Assembly (NCBI RefSeq): GCF_030151085.1
Contig: NZ_JASLER010000077.1
Coordinates: forward strand, 1 to 45,972
Reading direction: 5' to 3'
DNA length: 45,972 bases
From: Bacteroides sp.
GTDB taxonomy: Bacteria > Bacteroidota > Bacteroidia > Bacteroidales > Bacteroidaceae
Below are positions 1 to 7,199 of the stretch, in pieces. The notes below the pieces were generated by a model. The model saw only the letters and a list, made by a program, of their open reading frames with translations, was not told the DNA's origin and searched no databases. Within the stretch, counting starts at the first letter, position 1; each line of letters opens with the position of its first letter. A program made the translations under genes and the position numbers.

Positions 1-303
1 TGCATTCTGGAAACCTTGTCCATCATTGCCTACGTAGTTTGCCAGTCCTGCCATTTGGAAACCTTTGGCGTCATTTAAGATTATGTTAGCCAGACCTCCC
101 CAGGTAAACGCTTCTTCATTCTCTGAAATACCTGCTAATAAATTGATGGAAAATGTATTTGTATATTGATTCGAATACATCCCATTAGTACTGAGAGGAG
201 GAAAGAAACTTAATTGAAATACTGATTTTTTCTCTGCGTTTGTTTGAGCTGATAATGTGCTATAAGCTGCTAACCATAGTAGTAATGCTAAAATCTTCTT
301 CAT
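1..303 (-). CDS. Secreted surface-repeat protein, N-terminal part (LA_2272-like), truncated by window edge
   Basis: Reading the minus strand from an ATG at 303 gives 101 codons open to the window edge. The first 21 or so residues (MKKILALLLWLAAYSTLSAQ) form a clear signal peptide with a predicted cut after SA, so the protein is exported. Further on are glycine/asparagine-rich units of the type WGGLANI and GFQMAGLANYVGNDGQGFQNA. They resemble the short repeats of proteins annotated in Bacteroides as LA_2272 family surface repeat proteins. That assignment is from memory of the family and rests on two or three repeats. A -7-like TATCTTTG lies upstream on the same strand at 376-369. No function can be stated; a surface or outer-membrane location is inferred. 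Confidence 0.6.
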   Translation of the reverse strand, partial: MKKILALLLWLAAYSTLSAQTNAEKKSVFQLSFFPPLSTNGMYSNQYTNTFSINLLAGISENEEAFTWGGLANIILNDAKGFQMAGLANYVGNDGQGFQNA

Positions 304-368
304 CTTCTTATTTTTTTGTTAGTAATCCTTTTATTCTTATTTATTCTTGGTTATTGTGATTCCGTGCA

Positions 369-376
369 CAAAGATA
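369..376 (-). promoter_or_regulatory. Bacteroides-type -7 box for the surface-repeat gene
   Basis: TATCTTTG on the minus strand matches the Bacteroides consensus TAnnTTTG and lies about 65 nt before the ATG at 303. No convincing -33 TTTG was found at the usual spacing. Confidence 0.45.
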
Positions 377-530
377 TACCAACTAGTTCTTTTCCTAAGA
401 GTTTGTATACAAACCTACTTGTTTCTTATGACGAAATGGGTAGTTTCAGCGATTTTTCTCTATTCATCAGATATTAATAGATAACTTCCTCAATCCTTAT
501 CTAAAACTTGCTTTGCATAGAGATTAAACT

Positions 531-538
531 TACCTTTG
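531..538 (+). promoter_or_regulatory. Candidate -7 box of the HU-HIG gene
   Basis: TACCTTTG fits TAnnTTTG, with a TTG at 508-510 at a workable -33 distance. If it is used, transcription would start near 545 and the repeat array at 551-640 would lie in a leader of about 190 nt. Confidence 0.4.
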
Positions 539-550
539 TTATAGAGAAAA

Positions 551-640
551 CTATAACCGAAACCTTTGATTATATAACCGAATCTTTTGGCTATATAATC
601 AAAAGCTCTGATTATAAAATCAAAGCTTCTGATTAAAGTT
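551..640 (+). repeat. Array of about four 21-22 bp palindromic units
   Basis: Consecutive units follow the pattern TTTGATTATATAAYCRAAGCT, for example 566-585, 586-607 and 608-628. Their centre approaches the perfect palindrome TGATTATATAATCA. A second array of the same type lies at 43614-43701, and the similarity between the two loci extends some 60 bp past the arrays. This suggests one duplicated upstream region or a shared protein-binding array. Confidence 0.65.
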
Positions 641-734
641 TATATTATGGGTTAAGTAACTTTGATTCCTATGCAAAGCAACTTTTCTCTTAACGTCAAG
701 CAGATTTTATATTAACATCAAATAAATCAGAAAT

Positions 735-1376
735 ATGGCATATTATGTAATGGAAGAAATGCCCGACATTCACAAGAAGGGCGAACGAGTGCTTTATCCT
801 CGTTTTGCTATGATAGAGCAAATATCTACCGACCAACTGGCAAAGTTTGTGGCCGAAAGTAGTGGTTTCAATATGGGTGACATTGTAGGGATTGTGAAAC
901 AGATTGCTATCGAGATGGCACATCAGATGGCACAGGGACGCTCTGTGAAGCTTGATGATATCGGTACTTTCACACCTGCCCTGGCACTGCGTGACGGTAA
1001 AGAACGCGAAAAAGCCGGTGAAGACGCCGAACACCGTAATGCACAAAGCATCGTAGTAGGTAAAGTGAATTTCCGTGTAGATTTGGACATGGTGAGGCGT
1101 ATCAACAGCCGTTGTCTGCTGGAACGTGCACCTTGGAAGACCCGCCGCTCTTCCCAACATTTCACTCCGGAACAACGACTGGCATTGGCTGTGAAGCATC
1201 TGGATACACATCCTTTTCTCACCGTCAGCGAATATCAAAGATTGACAGGGCTGCTTCGTACTACTGCCACCAATGAGTTGCGCCAATGGGCCGGCCAAAC
1301 CGATTCAGGCATTGAAACTACCGGACGTGGGGTGCACCGGGTATATATCAAGAAGAATACCACTGTTACAGAATAG
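735..1376 (+). CDS. HU-HIG family DNA-binding protein with C-terminal winged helix
   Basis: This is a 213-residue protein. Residues 1-130 look like the HU-HIG variant of the HU/IHF fold: an N-terminal MAYYVMEEMPDIHKKGERVLYP segment, a helical part with SGFNMGDIVGIVKQIAIEMAHQMAQGRSVKLDDIGTFTP, then a strand-rich arm. HU-HIG proteins carry an added C-terminal module. Here residues of about 150-210 (LTVSEYQRLTGLLRTTATNELRQW) look like a winged helix-turn-helix. The likely role is sequence-directed or architectural DNA binding in the nucleoid; the targets are unknown. The gene stands alone, preceded by a leader of about 190 nt with palindromic repeats, and the SDR gene follows 27 nt later on the same strand, so read-through is possible. 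The fold is fairly sure, the biological role is not. Confidence 0.8.
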   Translation: MAYYVMEEMPDIHKKGERVLYPRFAMIEQISTDQLAKFVAESSGFNMGDIVGIVKQIAIEMAHQMAQGRSVKLDDIGTFTPALALRDGKEREKAGEDAEHRNAQSIVVGKVNFRVDLDMVRRINSRCLLERAPWKTRRSSQHFTPEQRLALAVKHLDTHPFLTVSEYQRLTGLLRTTATNELRQWAGQTDSGIETTGRGVHRVYIKKNTTVTE

Positions 1377-1403
1377 GAGCTATGGAACATAATTATATAA
1401 ACT

Positions 1404-2120
1404 ATGAACAAGATAATAATTGTTGGTGCTTCATCGGGGATGGGGAAAGAGTTGGCACGCTTATATGCTGATACGGATGCTAAGATAGGGTTGATAGGAC
1501 GGAGAGAAGAAAAATTGAAAGAACTATCTCTTTCTAGTCCGGCGAAATATGTCTATAAGGTGTGTGATGTCGCTGATACGGAGCTTACTGCCCTTTGTAT
1601 GAATGAGCTGGCCGATGAACTTGGCGGGTTAGACCTTGTCATCATCTCGGCAGGTATAGGCGAATTGAACAATGACTTGGATTATCGCCTGGAAGAGAGT
1701 ACCATGTTGACGAATGTCCTTGGCTGGACACATCTCATGGACTGGGCTTACCTCTATTTTCGAAACCAGGGACATGGGCATCTGGTAAACATCTCTTCCG
1801 TTGGAGGAATTAGAGGAGATGGCATTGCACCCGCATACAATGCTTCTAAATCTTATCAGATTAATTATACGGAGGGTATTCGTAAAAAGATGGTAAAGCT
1901 TCGGCTTCCTCTGTTCATAACCGATGTTCGTCCCGGATTTGTAGATACTTCTATGGCAAAAGGCGACGGCTTGTTTTGGGTAGCCAGTGTTGAGAAAGCA
2001 AGCAAACAAATATTCCGGGCAATTCAGCAGAAAAGAAAGATTGTCTACGTTACTAAAAGGTGGAGGCTGATAGCGGGAGTCTTAAAGCTGTTACCTACTT
2101 CGATTTATTGCAAGATTTGA
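1404..2120 (+). CDS. Short-chain dehydrogenase/reductase (SDR) family oxidoreductase
   Basis: The protein has 238 residues, the normal length of a classical SDR. The Rossmann dinucleotide motif is G8-A-S-S-G12-M-G14, and R33-R34 after the second strand suggest NADP preference. The active site is complete: SAGIG at 82-86 in place of NAG, serine in NISS (129-132), and Y145-N-A-S-K149. It should reduce or oxidise a small carbonyl or alcohol substrate with NAD(P)H in the cytoplasm; the substrate cannot be read from sequence. The start ATG at 1404 places the glycine motif where expected. It lies 27 nt after the HU-HIG gene and 196 nt before a nitroreductase, all on the plus strand. The hydrophobic C-terminus (LIAGVLKLLPTSIYCKI) may associate with the membrane. 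Confidence 0.88.
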   Translation: MNKIIIVGASSGMGKELARLYADTDAKIGLIGRREEKLKELSLSSPAKYVYKVCDVADTELTALCMNELADELGGLDLVIISAGIGELNNDLDYRLEESTMLTNVLGWTHLMDWAYLYFRNQGHGHLVNISSVGGIRGDGIAPAYNASKSYQINYTEGIRKKMVKLRLPLFITDVRPGFVDTSMAKGDGLFWVASVEKASKQIFRAIQQKRKIVYVTKRWRLIAGVLKLLPTSIYCKI

Positions 2121-2316
2121 AACATATATTTCTGAATTAACACTAAGGGATATCCTTAAAAACAAAATTGTTGCCTAATAAGAGATTATGTTAAAAGTTA
2201 AGTTGATTAAGATACAATCAGCCCGTAGGAATGTTCTAATATTGAAGAATCAGACGTCTGTATCTCCGATGCAGTTCAGAGAATCATTTAAGTAGTTAAA
2301 TTAAAACATTCAGTAT

Positions 2317-3045
2317 ATGAATTTAGAAAAAGTTCTCAATTATCGCCGCTCCGTGCGTGCGTATGATAAGGAAAAAACTATTGACCCGGAATGGGTAAAG
2401 CATTGTTTGGAACTGGCGACGTTGGCGCCCAATAGTTCGAATATGCAACTTTGGGAGTTCTATCACATCACCGATCCTCAATTGTTAGCGAAAGTTTCGC
2501 ATGCTTGTCTCGATCAGAAAGCAACTTCTACAGCTTCGCAAGTGGTCGTTTTCGTAGTGCGGCGGGATGCCTACAGGAAACATGCGAGGTTTGTACTCGA
2601 CTTTGAACGGGCAAACATTCAGCGCAATAGTCCCAAAGAACGGCAAGCGAAGCGTATCAAAGACCGGGAATTATACTACGGATTCTTGATGCCGTTTGTG
2701 TATGCACGGTTCTTGGGGTTGTTAGGACTATTCCGCAAATTGCTGGCAAATGTCATCAGTATTTTCCGACCGATGATGCTCGAAGTTTCCGAGAATGATA
2801 TGCGTGTGGTTGCCCATAAATCCTGTGCTCTTGCTGCCCAAACGTTTATGATTGCGATGGCAAACGAAGGATATGATACTTGCCCTCTGGAAGGACTGGA
2901 TAGCCGTCGGCTTAAGAGGGCATTGAAACTGCCTTATGGTGCGGAAATAAACATGGTGATACCTTGTGGAATACGGGATGGAAATAAAGGGATTTGGGGG
3001 GAACGGTGCAGGCTGCCGTTTGAGGAGGTCTATCGGACTCTATAA
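2317..3045 (+). CDS. Nitroreductase family protein, long form
   Basis: The protein has 242 residues. The N-terminus MNLEKVLNYRRSVRAYDKE carries the RRS(V/I)R segment that binds the FMN phosphate in the nitroreductase fold, and LAPNSSNMQLWEF is the usual second FMN-binding stretch. Such enzymes use FMN and NAD(P)H to reduce nitro groups, quinones or similar acceptors. Compared with the 170-200 residues typical of the family there is extra sequence around residues 105-160. This part is basic, then hydrophobic (FLMPFVYARFLGLLGLFRKLLANVISIF), and may be a membrane-touching insertion. The gene ends 32 nt from the convergent DJ-1 gene. Family is confident; substrate is unknown. Confidence 0.85.
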   Translation: MNLEKVLNYRRSVRAYDKEKTIDPEWVKHCLELATLAPNSSNMQLWEFYHITDPQLLAKVSHACLDQKATSTASQVVVFVVRRDAYRKHARFVLDFERANIQRNSPKERQAKRIKDRELYYGFLMPFVYARFLGLLGLFRKLLANVISIFRPMMLEVSENDMRVVAHKSCALAAQTFMIAMANEGYDTCPLEGLDSRRLKRALKLPYGAEINMVIPCGIRDGNKGIWGERCRLPFEEVYRTL

Positions 3046-3076
3046 ACTTTTGCCTGCCTGCCCGTGTGAATACTAT

Positions 3077-3685
3077 TTATTCTACTTCCGGCGCTTCCCA
3101 AACTCCTGATTTATACATCCGGTAGCTTCTCTCTATCTTTTTCGGAGTATCAGCTTCCAAGGCATAGAGTATTTCACGACTGAATTCCAGAGCGGCAAAT
3201 CCGTTGGCGGTTACTATATTTCCATCTCTTACTGCCGACTCATTGATATAATGGCATTCACCGGTATAATTTGTACCGGCGTATGCTTTCAGATACTCCA
3301 GTCCGTTACTGGTATGATTCACTTCATTCAGGAATCCATGTTTTCCGAGAAACACGGATGCGTTACAGATTCCTGCTACCAGTTTCTTGTTCTCGATAGC
3401 ATCTTTTACCAACGGGACAATAAGTTTGGCTTCGGGGGTAAACCAACTCATACCACCGATTAGTACGATACCTGCATAGTCGGCAGGAATATCATTGATG
3501 CCATAGTCGGGCAATAGGTTGAAACCGCCGATAGATTTAACCGGCTTATTGGTTACCGATACTGTTTTCACGACATATTTGCACTCGCTTCCGGGCTCAA
3601 CTCCGGCTTGCAGGTTTGGAGCAATATAGGCGCCTTCCCAATCGGCAAAATCATTGAGCAGGACAAATAGAATTTCTTTCTTCAT
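3077..3685 (-). CDS. DJ-1/PfpI family protein (class I glutamine amidotransferase-like)
   Basis: This is a 202-residue protein with the DJ-1/PfpI fold. The nucleophile elbow is AGICNAS with Cys107, preceded by the strand YAGIVLIGGMSW (70-81). Family members act as chaperones, glyoxalase/deglycase-like enzymes or peptidases, and this one cannot be placed more closely. The length is normal. A -7-like TATTTTTG lies upstream on the minus strand at 3727-3720, which supports its own promoter and the ATG at 3685. It converges on the nitroreductase gene. Confidence 0.85.
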   Translation of the reverse strand: MKKEILFVLLNDFADWEGAYIAPNLQAGVEPGSECKYVVKTVSVTNKPVKSIGGFNLLPDYGINDIPADYAGIVLIGGMSWFTPEAKLIVPLVKDAIENKKLVAGICNASVFLGKHGFLNEVNHTSNGLEYLKAYAGTNYTGECHYINESAVRDGNIVTANGFAALEFSREILYALEADTPKKIERSYRMYKSGVWEAPEVE

Positions 3686-3719
3686 AATCTATGGTTTTAT
3701 CTTTTAAAGCATTTGCGTA

Positions 3720-3727
3720 CAAAAATA
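3720..3727 (-). promoter_or_regulatory. Candidate -7 box of the DJ-1/PfpI gene
   Basis: TATTTTTG on the minus strand fits TAnnTTTG and lies about 35 nt before the ATG at 3685. No clear -33 element was found. Confidence 0.4.
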
Positions 3728-3753
3728 GTAGAAAGCGTTTCACATCCATACTT

Positions 3754-4080
3754 TTACAACAAACTATTTTTCAGAAGTTCTTCAAAAAGGGCATCACGGT
3801 ATGAATTACCAATTGCTATTTCATAACTTTTAATGAAAACGTCGTTATTGCTGAAAGAGTCGATGTGGTCTTTGTTTACAAGATACGATCTGTTTATCCG
3901 CAGAAATGTACTTTTAGGCAGCAAGTCGTGTATGCTTTTTACATTCATACGGGTTATTATATGCTGTCCGTTATCCATTTGGATGATTACATAATCTTTC
4001 AGTGCTTCTATAAAAAGAATATCTTTTAGGATTACCTTGAAATACCGTCTTTCGGATTTGACGAAAATATACTCTTCCAT
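3754..4080 (-). CDS. LytTR-domain DNA-binding protein without receiver domain
   Basis: The 108 residues are essentially one LytTR DNA-binding domain. MEEYIFVKSERRYFKVILKDILFIEALKDYVIIQ is the usual first half, and FLRINRSYLVNKDHID with the following NDVFIKSYEIAIGNSYRDAL the second. Two-component regulators of the LytR/AgrA type normally carry an N-terminal receiver, absent here, so this protein is probably not controlled by phosphorylation. It starts 5 nt after the DUF1062 gene ends, so the two are almost surely one operon. Genes for LytTR proteins of this kind often sit next to the gene they regulate; autoregulation of this pair is an inference. Confidence 0.85.
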   Translation of the reverse strand: MEEYIFVKSERRYFKVILKDILFIEALKDYVIIQMDNGQHIITRMNVKSIHDLLPKSTFLRINRSYLVNKDHIDSFSNNDVFIKSYEIAIGNSYRDALFEELLKNSLL

Positions 4081-4085
4081 ACTCT

Positions 4086-4700
4086 TTAGACTGTTTTATT
4101 GTATATGTGTTGTAACTTCTTTTTGTTTATCAGTACAATGTCTCCATTTTTGGCTTTGTGCTTCTTCAGAGGATAATTCTCAGGAGTAAAAATAGCTTCT
4201 GCGCTAATTATCTGCTCTAAGAGGTTGGCGGATAATCCTAAGCAAGACCGAATAACTGTGGATAATTTTAGCCCGAATTCATAAGGCATTTGAATTTTGA
4301 ATGCTATAATTTCATGGTCTGCATCTAAAAGGCTATTTATCGAGATGTTGTCATGCTGTATTTCATATTCTACACTACTCCAATCAATCTCAACACTGTT
4401 CTTTCGTCCTATTTCAGCAGAAAAAGCGTATTTGTGGGCTGTGACTTCATCATTTTCGGAAAACTTAGAAAATAATTCTTTCTTCATCAGTTCAGGTTTT
4501 GTGCGTGAGAATATGGTTAAGTTATAGGTGCTGTCGCATTCTATACATCTATATATCAACCATACATCAATGTTTCTTTTTTGAGCATTCACTCTGAATT
4601 TATCGCTGCAATAAAACTTATTGCAACTACAGTGATTGCATTTTCGTTTTAAGGTCGGAGTATTTTTAACTTCGATTTTCCATATATATTCTGTTCTCAT
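4086..4700 (-). CDS. DUF1062 domain-containing protein
   Basis: The protein has 204 residues. The N-terminal half matches the DUF1062 pattern as I remember it: a CNHC...C zinc-ribbon-like cysteine set (C21, C24, then C31) followed by DKFRVNAQKRNIDVWLIYRCIECD. The remaining residues contain no motif I can name. The family function is unknown; a metal-binding regulatory or nucleic-acid role is only a guess from the cysteines. It is the first gene of a two-gene minus-strand operon with the LytTR protein. The upstream 560 bp contain no other gene on its strand. Confidence 0.75.
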   Translation of the reverse strand: MRTEYIWKIEVKNTPTLKRKCNHCSCNKFYCSDKFRVNAQKRNIDVWLIYRCIECDSTYNLTIFSRTKPELMKKELFSKFSENDEVTAHKYAFSAEIGRKNSVEIDWSSVEYEIQHDNISINSLLDADHEIIAFKIQMPYEFGLKLSTVIRSCLGLSANLLEQIISAEAIFTPENYPLKKHKAKNGDIVLINKKKLQHIYNKTV

Positions 4701-5263
4701 TATCTATACTGTGCTTATTGTTCTTTGAAGGATTTTAATAATATTCACAGCATTACAGTATGTGACAACTCAATAGCCGTCATAAACTACAATAGCAAAT
4801 GCTTATGTCTCCTTAAGGGGACAATTCTGTGAATGAAAAAAATGTAATAAGAAACCTGTTCAAGTAGGGTTACCTGAACGAAAGAATTATTAACCTGCGG
4901 TTTATAAGGTTAATATTATGCCAGTATAAATTTAAGAATTGCTCTCAAAATGTGAATATTATGGTTACAGTGCACAAAGGTATTCTTTTTCTTTATATGC
5001 ATTTGAAAATGTAGACGGATGATGCTTTTCGAAGGGCTGAATTGAGCTCTTTTGTATACGAACTTGTAATTAGCCTGAATTCGGATTCTTTTGTTTTATT
5101 TCTTAAGATACATCCTTCAAACTACTGGTGTAAGTTTTCTCTTTTCATATTTTTCAAGATAATCTTTGTAAAACGCAAATATACCGATAAAACGAAAAAT
5201 AATACATGGCAATAGAACTGAAAAAGGTATAACTTTGCTCCGAACATTAAAATCAATAACATT
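4701..5263. other. Divergent intergenic region without a visible gene
   Basis: These 563 AT-rich bp separate the minus-strand DUF1062-LytTR operon from the plus-strand nitroreductase operon. No ORF with a plausible start and no RNA gene was seen. A -7 box for the plus operon is at 5230-5237. A near-palindrome TTTTGTATACGAA (5050-5062) resembles the perfect palindrome at 401-414. Confidence 0.6.
5230..5237 (+). promoter_or_regulatory. Bacteroides -7 box of the nitroreductase-acetyltransferase-HAD operon
   Basis: TAACTTTG fits TAnnTTTG and stands 26 nt before the ATG at 5264, a common distance for Bacteroides promoters. Confidence 0.55.
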
Positions 5264-5773
5264 ATGGACTTTTTAGAACTTACTAAAAGACGTTTTTCAG
5301 CAAGGAGTTATAAATCGGATGCAGTAGAGCAAGAGAAACTGAATTATATAATAGAATGTGCCCGCTTTGCCCCTTCTGCTATTAATTATCAGCCGTGGCA
5401 CTTTTTGATAGTAAAGAGTGAAGATCAGCGACTGAAAGTGCAACAATGCTATAATAGAGAATGGTTTGCCGAAGCTCCGGTTTACATCGTTGTATGTGTA
5501 GATAGTTCCGTGGCATGGGTACGTAAGTCTGATAACAAGAATCATGCGGATATTGATGCAGCTATTGCAACAGAGCACATTTGTTTGGCTGCAACTTCTC
5601 TTGGATTGGGTACTTGTTGGGTGTGTAATTTTGATTTGGACAGACTTAAGTCTAATTTTCAGTTACCTTCTGAAAAACATCCTGTTGCCATCATTTCATT
5701 AGGATATGTAAATGAATTGCCTAAACATTCTTCTACCAGAAAATCAGTGGATGAAATAGCTACAATCTACTAG
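5264..5773 (+). CDS. Nitroreductase family protein, short form
   Basis: The protein has 169 residues, the compact length of the family. It has the FMN-binding N-terminus (MDFLELTKRRFSARSYKSD) and a FAPSAINYQPWHFLIV segment. The central stretch HADIDAAIATEHICLAATSLGLGTCWVCNFD is the typical dimer and FMN-binding helix pair. It should reduce an organic acceptor using FMN and NAD(P)H. It is the first gene of a three-gene operon: the acetyltransferase follows after 12 nt and the phosphatase 4 nt later. A -7 box at 5230 fixes the promoter. The substrate is not evident, and the gene is not closely similar to the longer nitroreductase at 2317. Confidence 0.88.
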   Translation: MDFLELTKRRFSARSYKSDAVEQEKLNYIIECARFAPSAINYQPWHFLIVKSEDQRLKVQQCYNREWFAEAPVYIVVCVDSSVAWVRKSDNKNHADIDAAIATEHICLAATSLGLGTCWVCNFDLDRLKSNFQLPSEKHPVAIISLGYVNELPKHSSTRKSVDEIATIY

Positions 5774-5785
5774 AATATAGATACC

Positions 5786-6382
5786 ATGAAAACTGAATTG
5801 GAAAAGTGCTTGGCTGGCGAATGGTATGATTGCCATGCTCCGGTTTTTCTTGAATTTAAGGAAAAAGCACATCATTTGTTGATGAAATATAATTCTTTGC
5901 CATACGAAAGAAAAGAAGATAAATGTGTAATACTTAAAGAACTTTTTGGCAGTATGGGGACCAAGGTATCTGTTGGGCATTCTTTTATTTGTGACTATGG
6001 CTGTAATATTCATATTGGTAATAATGTAACTGTAAATGTGCGGTGCACCTTCATTGATTGTAATAAAATTACTATTGGTAATAATGTGCTTATAGCTCCT
6101 GATGTGCGTATTTATACGGCTACCCATCCTGTTGATTTGGACGAACGCCTGACTCCTGTTGAAACAGCGGACGGTCTTGAATATATCCGTCATACCTATG
6201 CTCTCCCTGTGACAATAGAGGATGGATGTTGGATTGGTGGTGGAGTTGTTATTTTGCCCGGCGTGACTATTGGTAGGGGGAGTGTTATTGGTGCAGGAAG
6301 TGTAGTTACCAAGAATATTTCGGCTAATAGTCTGGCTGTTGGAAATCCTTGTAAGGTTGTGCGCAAAATAAATAGGAAGTAA
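5786..6382 (+). CDS. Sugar O-acetyltransferase, left-handed beta-helix (maltose acetyltransferase-like)
   Basis: The 198 residues show the plan of the maltose/galactoside O-acetyltransferase family. A short helical head (1-55, CLAGEWYDCHAPVF and ERKEDKCVILKELFG) is followed by hexapeptide repeats (IHIGNNVTVN, ITIGNNVLIA, VTIEDGCWIGGGVVILPGVTIGRGSVIGAGSVV). His114 in TATHPVD matches the catalytic histidine of the family, and AVGNPCKVVRKI is the usual C-terminal cap. It should transfer acetyl from acetyl-CoA to a sugar hydroxyl as a trimer in the cytoplasm. It lies between a nitroreductase and a HAD phosphatase in one operon. Confidence 0.9.
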   Translation: MKTELEKCLAGEWYDCHAPVFLEFKEKAHHLLMKYNSLPYERKEDKCVILKELFGSMGTKVSVGHSFICDYGCNIHIGNNVTVNVRCTFIDCNKITIGNNVLIAPDVRIYTATHPVDLDERLTPVETADGLEYIRHTYALPVTIEDGCWIGGGVVILPGVTIGRGSVIGAGSVVTKNISANSLAVGNPCKVVRKINRK

Positions 6383-6386
6383 AGCG

Positions 6387-7025
6387 ATGATTAAATTAGT
6401 GGGTTTTGATTTGGACGGTACAATAGGAAATACTATCCCTTTGTGTATAAAGGCTATCAAGAGGGCTGTAGAACCATACATTATGGGTGAAGTATCCGAT
6501 GCTGAAATAGAACAGACTTTTGGTCTGAATGAGGAAGGTATGATAAAACAACTTGTGGGTGATGAAAACTGGAAAGATGCGCTAAAAGACTTTTATGCCG
6601 TTTATAGTGAGATGCATGATATGTGTCCACAACCTTTTAGTGGGATTTTAGATTTAATAGAGGAGTTGAAATCAGAAGCTGTTTGCATTGTTCTGATTAC
6701 GGGTAAAGGAGAACGAAGTTGTGATATAACTTTAAGGCAGTTTGGTTTGGAGAAAAGTTTCGACCGGATAATAACAGGGAATTCCCAAAGAAACACGAAA
6801 TCTGATGCTATTAAAACTTTGTTACGTACCTATAAATTACAGCCTGGCGAAATGATTTATATAGGTGATACGGTTTCTGATATTGCAGCATGTAAAGAGG
6901 CTGGTATCTGTTGCTTATCCGCTGCATGGGCTAATTCTGATGAAATTATTCCTGATTTAGAGGAGATTAATCCAAACAGAGTGTGTTATTCTGTTCATTT
7001 ATTAAGAGAATTCTTGATACATTGA
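6387..7025 (+). CDS. HAD family phosphatase (phosphoglycolate phosphatase-like)
   Basis: The 212-residue protein has all four HAD motifs. These are the nucleophile D8-L-D10-G-T (VGFDLDGTIGNT), the threonine in ITGKGERS, the downstream lysine in NTKSDAI, and the acidic pair in YIGDTVSDI. A helical cap lies between motifs I and II (about residues 15-85), as in the phosphoglycolate phosphatase subgroup. It should dephosphorylate a small metabolite. The gene starts 4 nt after the acetyltransferase stop and is the last of the operon. Substrate assignment is not possible from sequence. Confidence 0.86.
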   Translation: MIKLVGFDLDGTIGNTIPLCIKAIKRAVEPYIMGEVSDAEIEQTFGLNEEGMIKQLVGDENWKDALKDFYAVYSEMHDMCPQPFSGILDLIEELKSEAVCIVLITGKGERSCDITLRQFGLEKSFDRIITGNSQRNTKSDAIKTLLRTYKLQPGEMIYIGDTVSDIAACKEAGICCLSAAWANSDEIIPDLEEINPNRVCYSVHLLREFLIH

Positions 7026-7199
7026 TAAGTGGTTCCAGTAATAGGAGAGTAGTGGAAATATGCGTTAAAATGAGCAAAATGAAAAAGAGTTTTTCATTTT
7101 GGAAGGGATGATATATGAATCAGTTTCTATAAATTGTTGATTATGAAAGTATAAACAATGTGTGATAGTCTTTGGTATATCCTTTGTCTTTCTACTAAC

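Larger units (their letters stand above)
304..734. other. Divergent intergenic region with a palindromic repeat array
   Basis: No gene is seen in these 431 bp, which separate the divergent surface-repeat gene and HU-HIG gene. The region holds the -7 boxes of both, a perfect 14-bp palindrome GTTTGTATACAAAC (401-414), and an array of 21-22 bp palindromic units (551-640) in the probable leader of the HU-HIG gene. Confidence 0.7.

Noticed and set aside
551..640. The palindromic array as a CRISPR
   Set aside because: There are no unique spacers; the units follow each other directly and are themselves imperfect, and no cas gene is present.
696..1298. A 200-codon minus-strand ORF opposite the HU-HIG gene
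   Set aside because: The plus-strand gene in the same place has a clear family match. The opposite frame gives a cysteine- and histidine-rich sequence without a recognisable domain.
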